A DNA stretch of 64,000 nucleotides from Hybos culiciformis (lineage: Eukaryota > Arthropoda > Insecta > Diptera > Hybotidae). The notes under the pieces are model-generated. The model worked only from the letters and a program-made list of their open reading frames with translations. It searched no databases and was not told the origin of the DNA. Positions 39,939 through 51,653 of this stretch are shown one piece after another. A program made the position numbers and the translations under genes. Numbering within the stretch: position 1 is the first letter of the stretch; each line of letters starts with the position of its first letter. Location of the stretch: the NCBI GenBank assembly GCA_964007475.1, contig OZ023275.1:1612001-1676000 (forward strand), written 5' to 3'.

Positions 39939-40300
39939 CAGACTCCGACGCCGACGAGTTTTTGGCTGCGGCGACGCGCTTAGAAAAAAAAGTAAGCGAC
40001 GGGCAGCGCCATCGGCGTGCAAAAAAAAAACAAAAAAAAAAAAAAAAGGAAAGAGCAAAAAAAAAAAAAAAAAAACAAAAAAAAAAAAAAAAAAACAAAA
40101 AAAAAAAAAAAAAAATTGAAAAAAATAACTAAAAAACCGAAAAAATATAAGAAATTTTTTTGGCACGCCGATAAAAAATATAAAATGCGACGAAGTGCGT
40201 ACGCCCTGAGACGTCGACAAAAACGTTTTGCGACGGCGGACAAAAAAATCGGTTGCGATGGGCAGCGCACGGCGTATTTTCTTGTCGGCGTCGGGGTCTG
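39939..40300. mobile_element. Non-autonomous hAT element, 362 bp
   Basis: The ends are inverted: CAGACTCCGACGCCGACGAG on the left, and reverse-complemented CAGACCCCGACGCCGACAAG on the right (two mismatches in 20). An exact 8-bp duplication GATAGAGT flanks it at 39931-39938 and 40301-40308. CA(G)-type ends with an 8-bp duplication are diagnostic of the hAT superfamily. The subterminal zones are rich in GCGACG-like motifs, and the middle is a roughly 95-bp A-run broken by single C and GG. There is no transposase. Several open frames crossing the A-run are artefacts. A relic of the same family lies at 19579-19646. Confidence 0.9.
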
Positions 40301-40308
40301 GATAGAGT

Positions 40309-41779
40309 AAGTATTAAATTTTTGATTTCCGCGAAATAAGATATAAGTATTTATCATTCAATTTAGGCCTACAAAATCATAATTCAAAGAATGTAGTCCG
40401 TATATTTTTGGTATTGCAAATGATAAAGTGTGAAAGCCTGAAAATCTGCTGCAAATTATTACCAAAATATCATTAAAAATGTAAAATAATAAAAAAAAAT
40501 GTGTATATATATTTAATGAATCTACACTATACTTATTCTAAAAAAAATTAAAAATAATTTATTTATGTTTAATGAGCAAATAACAGTTATAAATTATGTT
40601 AAAAAAAAAAAAAGGAAAATAAAATTTTAGATAAATTTATGTTTAAAAGCAACAAAAATAAATTTTATTAAAAACCATTCTATTGTAAACATTAAATTCA
40701 ATTCAAATGGATAGTGGGTATTTTTTTTTTCTAGAAATATGTTTATTTTTCAAAAAATTTTGAAAACACCATTACGGCCAAGAATAACGATTATATCATT
40801 TTAAATGTGACAGACAGCCTAGAAAATCAGGCAACATTGTTACCGTGCGAATTTATTCGCAAGTTAAGTTTTGCTGCAGATATTTTATTTTATTTTTTTT
40901 ATCTATTTGTATGTAATCTTCTTTAAATTTCATTGAACTCTTATCAAAATCGCAATAAAATAAAGAAAACTTGAAAATCGCTGTTTTTTTATTCATAATG
41001 TAATATCTCCATAGTTACACGATAGTTAGTTTGATAAAAAAAAAGAATATACTTACATTTAGTAAAAATTTTATGCTTTTCGAAAATTATGTATATAATT
41101 TATAACATAAATATTGAACAAAAAAGTATATATATGAGATATTTCGCCTTCCTTGAATAATAAATAATACGATGATAATCTGAAAATCTTGTGAAACATG
41201 AAGAAAATAAAATTAAAAATGTTGAATAATATAATTTTCTTTTTTTTTTCAAGCACATTTATCTTAAATAACAAGAATCATAAAAATTCCTTATTCTTCT
41301 TCTTCGAAACTCATGAAACGAACATTACCAACTTATGTGCAATTATTCTTTTTTTTTTTTGTCACGGCACAAAATGAAGTTTTTTTTTTTTTTTAATAAT
41401 TTTATGTCACCGCGTTAATGTCTTAACATATTATATATTTAAATATATTATATACATATTGTATCTATAATATATATATTTTTATATGAGCACGTACACA
41501 CCAAAATGTTCAAGCTTTGGGCGTCTTCAATTTCAATGTAATTTTTCGGATTTGTTAAGGGTACCAAAAAACTTGACTCGTCCATTTTTTTTAAATCAAT
41601 TCAGATGTAACTTTTAAAAGGTTCACTGTGTTGAGAATCCTTTTTTTTGTACTTTTTGATAAAAATCCTTAAATTTTAAAAATTCATAAATTTTAACAGA
41701 CTTAATCGATTTGTTGTTAAAAAAATAAAATTGATAAAAATATTAGTTTTATTTTAATTTTTGGTGATTTCTTTAAAGT
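40309..41779. other. AT-rich spacer between two hAT elements
   Basis: No gene is supported. A less AT-rich patch near 40.77-40.87 kb contains the short palindrome GCGAATTTATTCGC; its origin is unknown. Confidence 0.5.
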
Positions 41780-41787
41780 GTGGCAAC

Positions 41788-41959
41788 CAGGGCTGGACTG
41801 GGAATGAATTTAGGACCGGGAAATTCAAATTTTTCTTAATAAAAAAATTTTCTCACACTTAAAAAAAAAATTAAAAGAAGAGATTACAATTTTAGACAAC
41901 GGATTTTGGCACGGCCCATCGGGAAACTCCCGCTAGTTTGTTAGGCCAGTCCAGCTCTG
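41788..41959. mobile_element. Short hAT MITE, 172 bp
   Basis: It begins CAGGGCTGGACTGG and ends CCAGTCCAGCTCTG, an inverted repeat with one mismatch in 14. The exact 8-bp duplication GTGGCAAC flanks it at 41780-41787 and 41960-41967. CAG ends plus an 8-bp duplication place it in the hAT superfamily. It is a different family from the 39.9-kb element. It has no coding capacity. Confidence 0.9.
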
Positions 41960-41967
41960 GTGGCAAC

Positions 41968-44874
41968 CCAGTTCAGCAAAAATAAAGGTTGATAGTTTTT
42001 TTTTTGAATCGAAACAAATTCTAAACGTTTTGTTTCACATCAAAGCGGACTAATCGGCAAGAACGGGGTCTGTATAACAATTATCCCAAAGTTATTTTAC
42101 GACTTGAATATATTTTTTATTATATTTAAATATTTTAATTTATAAAAAATTGTATCGCTTTTTTTTTAATAAAGATTTTTTTTTTCGCCGTGAATTAATG
42201 TAAAAATGAATACATTATGTAGATAAATAATGTACTTGTTTATATAAAAAGTTCTTATTTTTATATGCATGTTCAATAATAATTGCTACTGCAATGCTTT
42301 AAAAACTATAAAATATAATTTAGGATTTAACAAAGGAATTATAAAAGTAAAAACTTTATTTTTGTCAATCTCATCGATGATATTATCAATATTGGAAACC
42401 AGTAATAAAAATAATTAATCAACATAGAAACTTAATAGATAAAATATAAATATCACAAGAATTGGTTATTTTAATTAAGAAAATTTAATATACCTTTTAT
42501 GTACATTATGTCAAACAGAATAAAAATTCAAAGTTTTTATATCAAATTCAGTTGCACAGAAATTATTATATGTACCTTTAAATTAATAATGTATAATGAC
42601 TATAATGTATAAGTTTGAATGTAAAATAGTTTGGTAATAATTTGTTATGTCTTTGAAAATTCAAAAGTACGAAAAAAGTTTTTAGAGTTTGTCATTATGG
42701 AAATCAAAGTGTAGGTAGCTTCACGTTACATTTATATTAAGATACAGGTTAAGGTATTATTCAGAAAGTAAATTATCTTTTGTTAAAAACTTTCATAAAG
42801 TGACTAAAATGTATAGTTTATAAATTTACAGGAAAAAGTAATAAACAGAAACTAGCTATATATTATAATTAAGTCATTCAATTTTGAAGTTTTCTTTTAT
42901 GTTTTAATAATAGTGTATTCTAGGAATTCTGCTGTAATTCTATCGGCTCAAAACTGTTCAAAATATATTATTCAGAAATTTGCAATAATTTTGAAATAAC
43001 TAATTAGAAATATTTTCATGTGAATCGTACCATTCTCCAACACTGATCTGCTGTCATTAAGTAATTTAGAAAAAAATAATTCAAGTTTCTTTCAAACATT
43101 CTCAACAGGTTTGTTAAGAATGATATAGTATAACAACTATTTGTGCAATAATAAAAATTCTGTCAACTACTAAATATTTTTCATAATGTATTGCATAAGT
43201 AAATATACAGAAGTGAATATATACTATTATTATTAAATAAAGAGCTTAATGCTAGTAATTTTTTTTTTTATTTTTATAAAAATATTTTTATGCATAAATA
43301 AATTTTGCATAACATACTTTTGAAGGATTTTTAAAGTTTAATGTATAAGGATTTTCTTTCTGTTTTTTTTTTTTGTTTTTAATTTAAATTTACATATTTC
43401 TCAGTATTAAAATATTTTAAGTTTTGCAGAATTTTTTATTTATTTTTCTGTTAAAAACTTGATTTCATGAATTTCAAAAAATAGTGTTTACATAAATATT
43501 TATGTAGGAAATAAAGTGTATGTACTACATTTTTTTGACGGAAAAATTTCTGCAGGGGGTATTCTATTGGTTATTTCGTAAAATTCTGGCATTGTTATTT
43601 TAATTCTAGATTTCAATCGATTTTCTGACAAAAAAAAAATTCATTTAAACATCAAAAACATAATAAGCTTTAAAAGAAAAATATAAAAATGAAACATTAA
43701 CAATATTGTATTGAATTAATTGGGATTTACACTTCTATCAAATAAAAATTATATCACAATAATTAGTCTTTCGAATTATTGTCTGAAAAGTTTCTATTCT
43801 ATATTTATATATTATATTTATTTTTGTCATTATAGGGTCAAAATCTTTGGTAACTTTTTTGTATGCGGCAACTTTTTTTTTTTTTTATAAAAGAGACAAA
43901 AACTTTTACGTCTCTTTGTCTAGCCGAATTTTTGATAGACTATTATTTTTTTTTTTAATAATATTTGAATTATATTTTAAAGATTTTGAACAATTTTTTT
44001 GTTTTCGAGTTTTTCTTAAAGAATGTTTGAAGTAAAATTCCAATAAATGAAAAATTGTTGTGATTCCATGAGAAAAATTTATGTTAAATGCATTGCCTTA
44101 GCTTTTAGGCTTAAATTTGTTCCGGAGTTGAAGTATTAAACTGTTTTCAATTTTAAGTTTTTGGTAAAAATATTTCGTTTCAAACCATTATTTTTTTTGA
44201 ATAAATGTCATCACTGATGAGTAAAAGTTTTACACCTGATTTCAGTATCAGTTCATTTTGCATTTTTAATTTATTCATTGAACGTTTTCAAAAAAAAAAA
44301 AATACTATATTTGAACTTTAATGTTATTAATCCCAAAACATTGAAATAATTCATCTTATGTTGTATAGTATATAAGTATATTTAAGGATAAAGAACATCT
44401 TTTTTTTTTGTTGCTGAGCATAAATTTGTATTTTTGTCTCAAGTAAGTTTAATTTAATCCTATAAAAAAAACAGTATAGTATATAGGTATGTAAATAAAA
44501 TTTCATATATTTGCACCTGATTTATAAATCAAGTTATTTTCTGTGGTATAAATGGGACTATAAAAATTAAAATACGTGATCTATAAACTTTTTAGATTCC
44601 CACTTTTACACTATATATATGTACATGTATATTACCTTGTATATATATTGTTCATGTATAGAAATTTCTTAAAGAATATTTTTCTACTTTGGAATTTCTC
44701 ATATATTATTATATTAAATTAACCAATTTTCAGTGGGTTCAATAAAATAACAGGCATTATTGTCCTTGGACATCTTATAATATATATAAAAATCATTAAA
44801 TTTAAGTTATTATTATAAATTACTTTGAGTGTTAAATTAAATAAATAATAAATGATGTTGTTATTAAAAATAAA
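41968..44874. other. AT-rich DNA without a gene
   Basis: Nothing supportable as a gene. It includes a short hairpin at 43890-43917 (AAAGAGAC facing GTCTCTTT). Confidence 0.5.
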
Positions 44875-45120
44875 TGAGCCGTTTAAGTCCATTTTTCAAA
44901 AAAAAAAATAGTTAATGATAACAATAAGCACAATAGTATATATTCTTTTTATTTATAAACAATTTGAGTCTAGTATCATTAAAACCGCTTTGATTTTGAC
45001 ACTTGAAAATTAGCTTATGGAAATATTAATATGTATTTTTAAATCAATTCAAACACAAAACCTTAAATATCTCAATACAAGAACAAATGGACTTAAACCA
45101 CTTTCAAAATAAACGGCTCA
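44875..45120. mobile_element. TIR element relic, about 246 bp
   Basis: The left end TGAGCCGTTTAAGTCCATTT and the right end (reverse-complemented TGAGCCGTTTATTTTGAAAG, then TGGTTTAAGTCCATTT) are inverted copies; the left appears to have lost about 15 bases. No transposase and no clear target duplication, so the family is unassigned. Confidence 0.6.
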
Positions 45121-46235
45121 AATGTTGAATATATACTTTTCAATTTTGATTTCAAAATTGAATTTTTTAAGTGTTTCTTAGTATTATTAAAAGGACTGTT
45201 GAATTCATTTTAAACTTCGGATTTCAATTGCTTAAATGTGTCTTAAACATTTAGATCGAATTTTTGTGCTTATTACTTAGAAATAAGAATTTAACTACTA
45301 ACTACAAATTCCTGAATGCAACTAATTAGAAAATAGATTATATTTTATACAAGTTCAATACTATTTTTTTTTTATATTTTCGAATATGTAAAAGTAAAAT
45401 TATATTAAATATTTAACCCTTGGTTAAATTTTTGATAAAAGATTAGGAAAATTTTTGCTGAAATGAATTTTAGTTTTTTTATTTTTTTTTTTTTTTTATT
45501 TTAGATTATCTTTAATACGTAGAAGACATATTTTACGTAAAAATCCTGAAATAATTTAATTTCATTAAGTTTTTTTTGCTTACTCAGGAAAACATGAAGA
45601 ATTCTAGACTTGAATAAATTTAAATTATTATGTTTAAGTTGAACGATATATCATTTCAATGATGAACAAAACCTGAATGATATATATATTTTATAATGCT
45701 AAATATATTTGACATTTTAAAAAAAAATTGCCATAAAAATTTATGTTTAAACAGTTTTGTAAAGGACAATGAATTTTAAGAGCTATAAATGTTTTTTTTT
45801 TTAATAAAAACTAATTTCAATGTTAGTAATTAAAGATTCTAATCATTAAAGACAATTTTATATGTATTTATTATATTTATGAAACGAAGATATATTAAAA
45901 GGACATTCACATTGTAAATGAAAATTCTTTTTCTATTTCCTTTAACAAATCTTTATTTATCTTAATTTACTTATTTTTTTTTATTATCGTTATCGATATA
46001 ATAAAAAAAAAAAAGTAATTAAAAATACATTATTTAGAAAGAAAAATTTATAAGGAACTATACTGTGCTATTAGTAATTTAAAAAATTTAAGGCAGTCCC
46101 GGGGGGCATAATGCAGCATATTTTATTTTTCCTTTATAATTTTAAAAGAAAACATAAAGATTTTCAGAATATATATATGTTTATTTTAAATCTGAAAAGT
46201 CATAATGTATTTGGTTGAAATAATTAAGGAGTGAC

Positions 46236-46263
46236 CTTCAGAGATATATATATATATATATAT
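46236..46263. repeat. (AT)n microsatellite
   Basis: About 13 uninterrupted TA/AT dinucleotides. Confidence 0.85.
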
Positions 46264-47671
46264 AACAAAAAAATTTAAGATTTTTAAAAGTTAAACTAAA
46301 TTTATATTTTCAAATATTAAAGATTTCTTTCAATTTATATTTTTTTTGGGTTGTAGGTTGTCTTTGTTTCAATCTATATAATATAAAAAACTCTTAGTTA
46401 AGTAGTTTAATGTTTTGAATATATAGAGTTTTATAATTTTGTTTTTTTCTGGCATACCATGACTGTTTTTTTTATCTCATGAATTTTCATCGTCCAACAC
46501 ATTTATTTTCCCAGGTAAAATAATTTTATACTAATAAGTATTATATGAATCATCCTTTAAGCAAATGTTGTCCTAAATTTAAATAAATTCAAAACAATGC
46601 ACATAAATTTATATGGAACTCAACAAAATTCTGGATTTCCCTTAAAAAAAATATTTTAAAACATAAATGCGAAAATTGATATAATCCCTAGAGGTATAAT
46701 TTTACGAGATATTAACAGAATTTTATTTTTTCATTAAAACAAAAAAAAAAAGTAAAAAATAATAATAAACATCTGTTTTGGTTATAACTTTTCGTGAAAC
46801 TTTCTAGACATCCAATTTTTTTGAAATTATTCTAATTCTTTTTTTTTGGAACTATGTAAAACTTTGTCTGTTCTAATGCTAAAAAGATAAAAAAAAAAAA
46901 AACAAAAAACCCTAACCACAAAAACATAATAAAATACGAATTATTTAAAGGTTAAAAAAAAATAAATTGTAAATATACAACATTTTTAATGGTTTCATTA
47001 CGTTTTTAACATTAAAAGAAAAACAAAAAAAAAATTACCATTAATTTATTTTTGTAAATTTAATTCATTAAAATCAAAATTAATTTCTATTGAATTTTTC
47101 AAAAGTTTTATGTTAACACAAAAAATATAAAAAAAAAACAAATTGAAATTGTCAGAAAAAAGTTTATTTTTATTAAAATAGAAAAACATTTTTAAATAAT
47201 AAATTTTATTTGGAAATTTATTTTTAGTTATTTTTAAATTATTTTTTTTCCTCAAATTTCAAAACTCCAGTGTTATGATTCAAAAATACGAAAAAACAAA
47301 AATTAATTTTCACAAAAAAATTAAAAACTATTAAAAAAAAAAACTTTGTTTTTCTCGCACATTCTAAATAAATTGTAAATAGTTTTCCGGACTTGACATT
47401 GCACAAAAATGTTATAAATAAAATATATATTTATAAAACATAATCTAAAAATAATTATTTTTATTTTTATTCGAGTTATATAATATAATTTATTTCATTT
47501 TCTTTAATATATATAAAATTTTATATTATTATTATTATTAATGTTGTGATTATCTGGTTTAATTATATTTCTCTATTTTTTATATTTTTTATATCCTTTT
47601 AGTATTCAAATGTTCACTTCATTATCAGAATTATATTGACAGGTAAATAAAATAATATTTTAGAAGATTTC

Positions 47672-47711
47672 TTAAACTATACTCACTATAATTAAACTAT
47701 ACTCACTATAA
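47672..47711. repeat. 20-bp tandem duplication
   Basis: Two exact copies of TTAAACTATACTCACTATAA head to tail. Confidence 0.8.
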
Positions 47712-49424
47712 TATCCATTTTTAGCCACCTAAATAGAATGCCAATATATATATATACATATATAAAAAACATTCCAGAGTTTCCTATAATACCATACAAA
47801 GATAATACCATGCACACAAATAGATCTTCATAATAGTTCAAAATATCTAAGAAAGGAAGAATACCTTAAAATTTCAACTACAAATAGTTTGTTCGACTTT
47901 TTAATATTTTTTGCGACTTAAAAATTATGATATTTTTATGTCTTAAGTCTTTCTGAAGTGCACTCTTTTGTTAACTCTCACATTTTAGTACAAATAATTT
48001 GAGAAATTCTTTCTAGAGTGCTGACTTTTTTTAATGGAAAATATTTTAAATCTTCACACAAGCTTTGAAGATTATTTTTTTCACATTTAAAGTGAAAAAG
48101 TAATATTTCATATCATTTTATGACACGACAGTTAAGTTAAAAGTTAATTAAAATTAATGCACATATTATAAATAAGATTTCTGACAATGTGTATAAATTT
48201 GCGTATAAAAGAAAAATATTTTATGAAATAAAAAAACTTCAACTATTAGCACCAGTATTATTATTATTTGGCAGCAGTATTATTATATTTGCTGTTTGAA
48301 AGGTTTTAAGTTTTAACCTGTTAACACCTAGACCTAAAACTACAAAATTTTATAGTTTTAGATAAACCGTTCACACATTACCAAAACGCTCAACTAGATT
48401 TTTGTTTAAGTAAAAAAATGTTTGTCTCTTTCTCGATTTAATACATATTAAATTATGCTAATCTAATGTTGACAATAAGTGCAGTCTTCAAATAACATTC
48501 TACAGTATTATCTAGTTATTTGAACTGTAGTTTCTTAAATTGAAATGCAGTTAGTACTTTACTGAGTTTAACTACATTTTTAAATCCCGGTTAATTATAA
48601 TATTTTATTTTGGATAAATAAATAAATTTAATCAAATATTTTTGAAATATAAATTCAAACAAGACCAAATTGCAGAAAAAGAAGACAAGAAAGCTGCTAT
48701 GTTACAAATATTATTATCTCTTTAAAGAAGAATAAAACTGAAAAAAAAAAAGAATATAAAAATTATAACCTGGCAACCTTTCAATTCAACATTAATAACG
48801 AAAATATATATATATTGTTTTTTTTTATATAATAAATTATTTATTTTTATTAGATCTTTGAGATTAGAATGTAATAAACCTATGATTTTTATATTCCTAT
48901 AATAGACAAAAATGAAATTGAAAATAAATGATTTCAATTTTTATTTTTTTTTTACATAAAAACTTTATGTGATACTTATATTATAGTTCTCACCCAATCA
49001 TATCTTTCAGAATTTTTGTATTGAATTTGTATTTAGATATACAAATTTATATTATGATAGACGACACACTTATGAATTAGTTAGATTAAATAATATCTAA
49101 ATCGTATAAAGTAGTTTCAAAGGCTTTAAATTGTAATCCCAATAATTTTAGACTGTAGTTTTGATACATAAAATTTGTGTATAACGCAAGACTATTTTGT
49201 TTCATTTTAAGTACGTGGAATTATAAAATTATAAAAATTTAAAAGATTTAAAAAATAAAATATAATCACAATGTTTCATATAATTATATCGAAATTTAAA
49301 TTGCGCCACTGGAACAAAATTATATATATCAAATTACAAAAACAAAAAAAATTATGTCATTTATAGTTGAAAATTTATTTTTGTACTTTATTTTAATTTA
49401 ATTATCCTTATAACTGTTGAAATC

Positions 49425-49481
49425 TTATGGGCTTCTAAACTGTATTCGAATAAAAATATAGCTTGATATTGCAATCAGAAC
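49425..49481 (-). pseudogene. Last exon (TM7) of decayed Gr copy
   Basis: A TTTTTCTAG acceptor precedes 19 codons: VLIAISSYIFIRIQFRSP then stop. The SYIF-x-x-IQF core is the insect Gr TM7 signature. Against the intact copy (SYIFILIQF) there is a Leu-to-Arg change in the membrane segment. The C-terminal tail is also different and shorter. Confidence 0.8.
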
Positions 49482-49712
49482 CTAGAAAAAAATATATTGT
49501 GTTAATAAGATTTTCAATACGTATCTACAAAATTTTATTATTATAAATTGCGAATTATGCTATTACGAGTATATATTATAGATTATACATATTTTGCAAT
49601 GGTCAATGAAATTAAACTGGAATCAAACTTTACATATTGATTTTCATTTATTCTAAAAAAAATTTAATTAAATAATCCATTAGAAATTCGAACTATTTCT
49701 ATTGGTACCTAC

Positions 49713-49871
49713 ATTACCAAAAGAGCTTAAATTAATGTCCAAAAAATCTCCACATGAAAATCTCACTTTCTGATGAAGTAATTGCATTGAATATTGTTGA
49801 ATTAATGAATGAAATTTTTTATTAAAATGTCTCAATTGAACTCCATGAATAATCCGTTTTGTTTTTTCATA
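49713..49871 (-). pseudogene. Shared exon 3 of decayed Gr copy (intact frame)
   Basis: A 159-bp exon of 53 codons between a TATTCTAG acceptor and a GTAGGTACC donor. It starts YEKTKRIIHG and ends INLSSFGN. As far as I can read it is identical base for base to 56980-57138, while the introns on either side differ by substitutions and indels. Taken alone this exon is fully functional in form. Confidence 0.8.
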
Positions 49872-50027
49872 CTAGAATATATAAGATTATATACATTTTA
49901 AATAAAAGTATTTTTAAATTCATAATGATTTTATATAATTTGTTGTACAGACTAAGCTTTGATTATTCACTTTGATTAAATTTCAATTTTAAAATATAAT
50001 GTTGGATAAACTTATTAATAAACTTAC

Positions 50028-50104
50028 TTCATTAATGCAGCAATGAGAATAATAAGAAAGAAAGAACAACATTTTTATATTACCAATAGTGTATAATAAC
50101 AGGA
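50028..50104 (-). pseudogene. Shared exon 2 of decayed Gr copy (intact frame)
   Basis: A 77-bp exon (TTTCTTACAG acceptor, GTAAGT donor) covering TM6 and the CCINE segment. It differs from its intact counterpart at one base (Ser for Cys in the SYYxHCC stretch). Confidence 0.8.
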
Positions 50105-50138
50105 CTGTAAGAAATTTAATATAGCATTAGTATTTAGT

Positions 50139-50369
50139 ATATCGCGATTTCCATAAAAAAAGTAAGCCGCTTGTAACCCGTACGCAATGCATATTTTGTT
50201 AGGAAAACTTTTTTATTTTCACTAGAACCAACTTAAACTATGGTTGGGCTTAATTTTCCTCTACTTTGCAGAAACACAAAAATTTTTCAAATCTAGTAAA
50301 AAATAAAAAAGTTTTCCTATCAAAATATGGATTACGTACGGTGTACTTTTTTTATGGAAATCGCGATAT
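50139..50369. mobile_element. Intronic TIR element (MITE), about 230 bp
   Basis: Long inverted ends: the left reads ATCGCGATTTCCATAAAAAA, then through GTACGCAATGCATATTTTG; the right is its inverse, ending TTTTTTTATGGAAATCGCGAT. The arms are about 80 bp with small changes, leaving a short centre. It sits in the intron between exon B' and exon 2. The other Gr copy has an uninterrupted site at about 57405-57420 (TTTAGTATACATAATTGG), so it inserted after the duplication. The edges are AT-ambiguous, so the target duplication (TA, TAT or longer) is not resolved. Confidence 0.85.
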
Positions 50370-50617
50370 ATAATTGGATAAAAATATTTAGAACAAAAAT
50401 CATATTTTATAACACTCCCTATCTCTAATCGATTCTTTATTAAATTTAATTAAAATTAATAAAACTATAATTACAAAATTTTAATTCTAAAAGTAAAACT
50501 GTCTTAGAAATACTTATTTAAACTACGAATCAGTTATACTTATAGCCTATTTTCTTACCAAAATTTAATTAAATCTATATGTTATTTATATACATAATAT
50601 ATATTATAAATATATAC

Positions 50618-51334
50618 CCATTAATCTCAAAACATTTGTATTTAGGTCCTTCATATTCGTATCAATTTCGAAGCAATCATTTGACAATAGAAGTATATAA
50701 TAACAGTAAAGAATCGGTATAGAATATTTAAAAAAATTATTAATTGAATTTATTACTTCAAAAATTCTTATATTTAATAATCGATTTTGGTTCAACATGA
50801 CTACGAGATTGCCAATATGAACATGAATACATGAATACGAGGTTCCCAATATGTGTACAAATTTTGATTCAGATAAATTTGAAAAATAAATAAAATTTGT
50901 TGTATAAGGTACAGATAAAGTAACGAAAAATATTAAATCAGATTTTATAAATTTTCTTTTATATTTCGGTAATATTTTGGGTATAAATGATTGCTCTTGA
51001 ATTTCTCTTAATTCCGATAAAATATTATTTATTAAAATTATCTTTTTAAAAATGATTCAACTTCAATTATTAAATGTACAAATATTATTGACATGCATGT
51101 AATTAATTCCATGAAGTTAGCGAATCCCATATTGTAATTATTAATTGGATTATAAGTAGTACGTTCCAATGTAGCAAAATAATTATAAATAATAAATAAT
51201 ATTATTAAAAAAAATTGAAAACTATAGCATATTGTTATTTTGAATTGAGAATAATTTTTATTTAAATTAAGAATAAATGGTTCAAAGCCGAAAAATGGAA
51301 ATAGAACTTTAAATATTTTATAATCCGTGAACAT
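50618..51334 (-). pseudogene. First exon B' of decayed Gr copy
   Basis: It starts with the ATG of MFTDYKIFKVLFPFFGFEPF and follows the intact exon B closely for about 98 codons to ESFLKR. There a single-base deletion (near 51040) gives an immediate stop. Past the shift the frame resumes to FVHI, then 114 bp (38 codons) are missing or replaced relative to exon B, then it rejoins at NQNRLLNIRIF. The ATGG-GTATAT donor in phase +1 is kept. One frameshift separates this exon from a readable, internally shortened one. Confidence 0.8.
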
Positions 51335-51653
51335 TCTTGAACTTCTTCCACTATTCCGATATAACTGAATAAAAAATTTATTTTTAATCAAGCAAACATT
51401 TACCAACTAAATTATATACATAATATATTATGTGTTGTATAATTCAAAGAACTTTAAGAGGAAAGTAAAGATATTATCACTTCCAAATTGACAAAATTAA
51501 TTTAAAATTTAACACTTTAATTTTGAATAACGTTTTTTCATAGGATATTAAATAAGAATATAATTAACGCCGTAGTTTAAATAAATTATATAATTAATAT
51601 ATATATATATAAATATATTTATATAAACATTTTTTTGTATTACAACATTTTAC

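Larger units (their letters stand above)
45121..48960. other. AT-rich DNA before the Gr duplication
   Basis: No gene is supported. It contains an AT microsatellite near 46.24 kb and a 20-bp tandem duplication near 47.68 kb. Confidence 0.5.

Noticed and set aside
39892..40357. Four overlapping open frames on both strands
   Set aside because: They are translations of the hAT element's A-run (poly-Lys or poly-Phe) and its ends, not genes.
50604..50849. Separate 81-codon frame
   Set aside because: It is the 3' part of exon B' after the deletion; its apparent start is a TTG, not an ATG.
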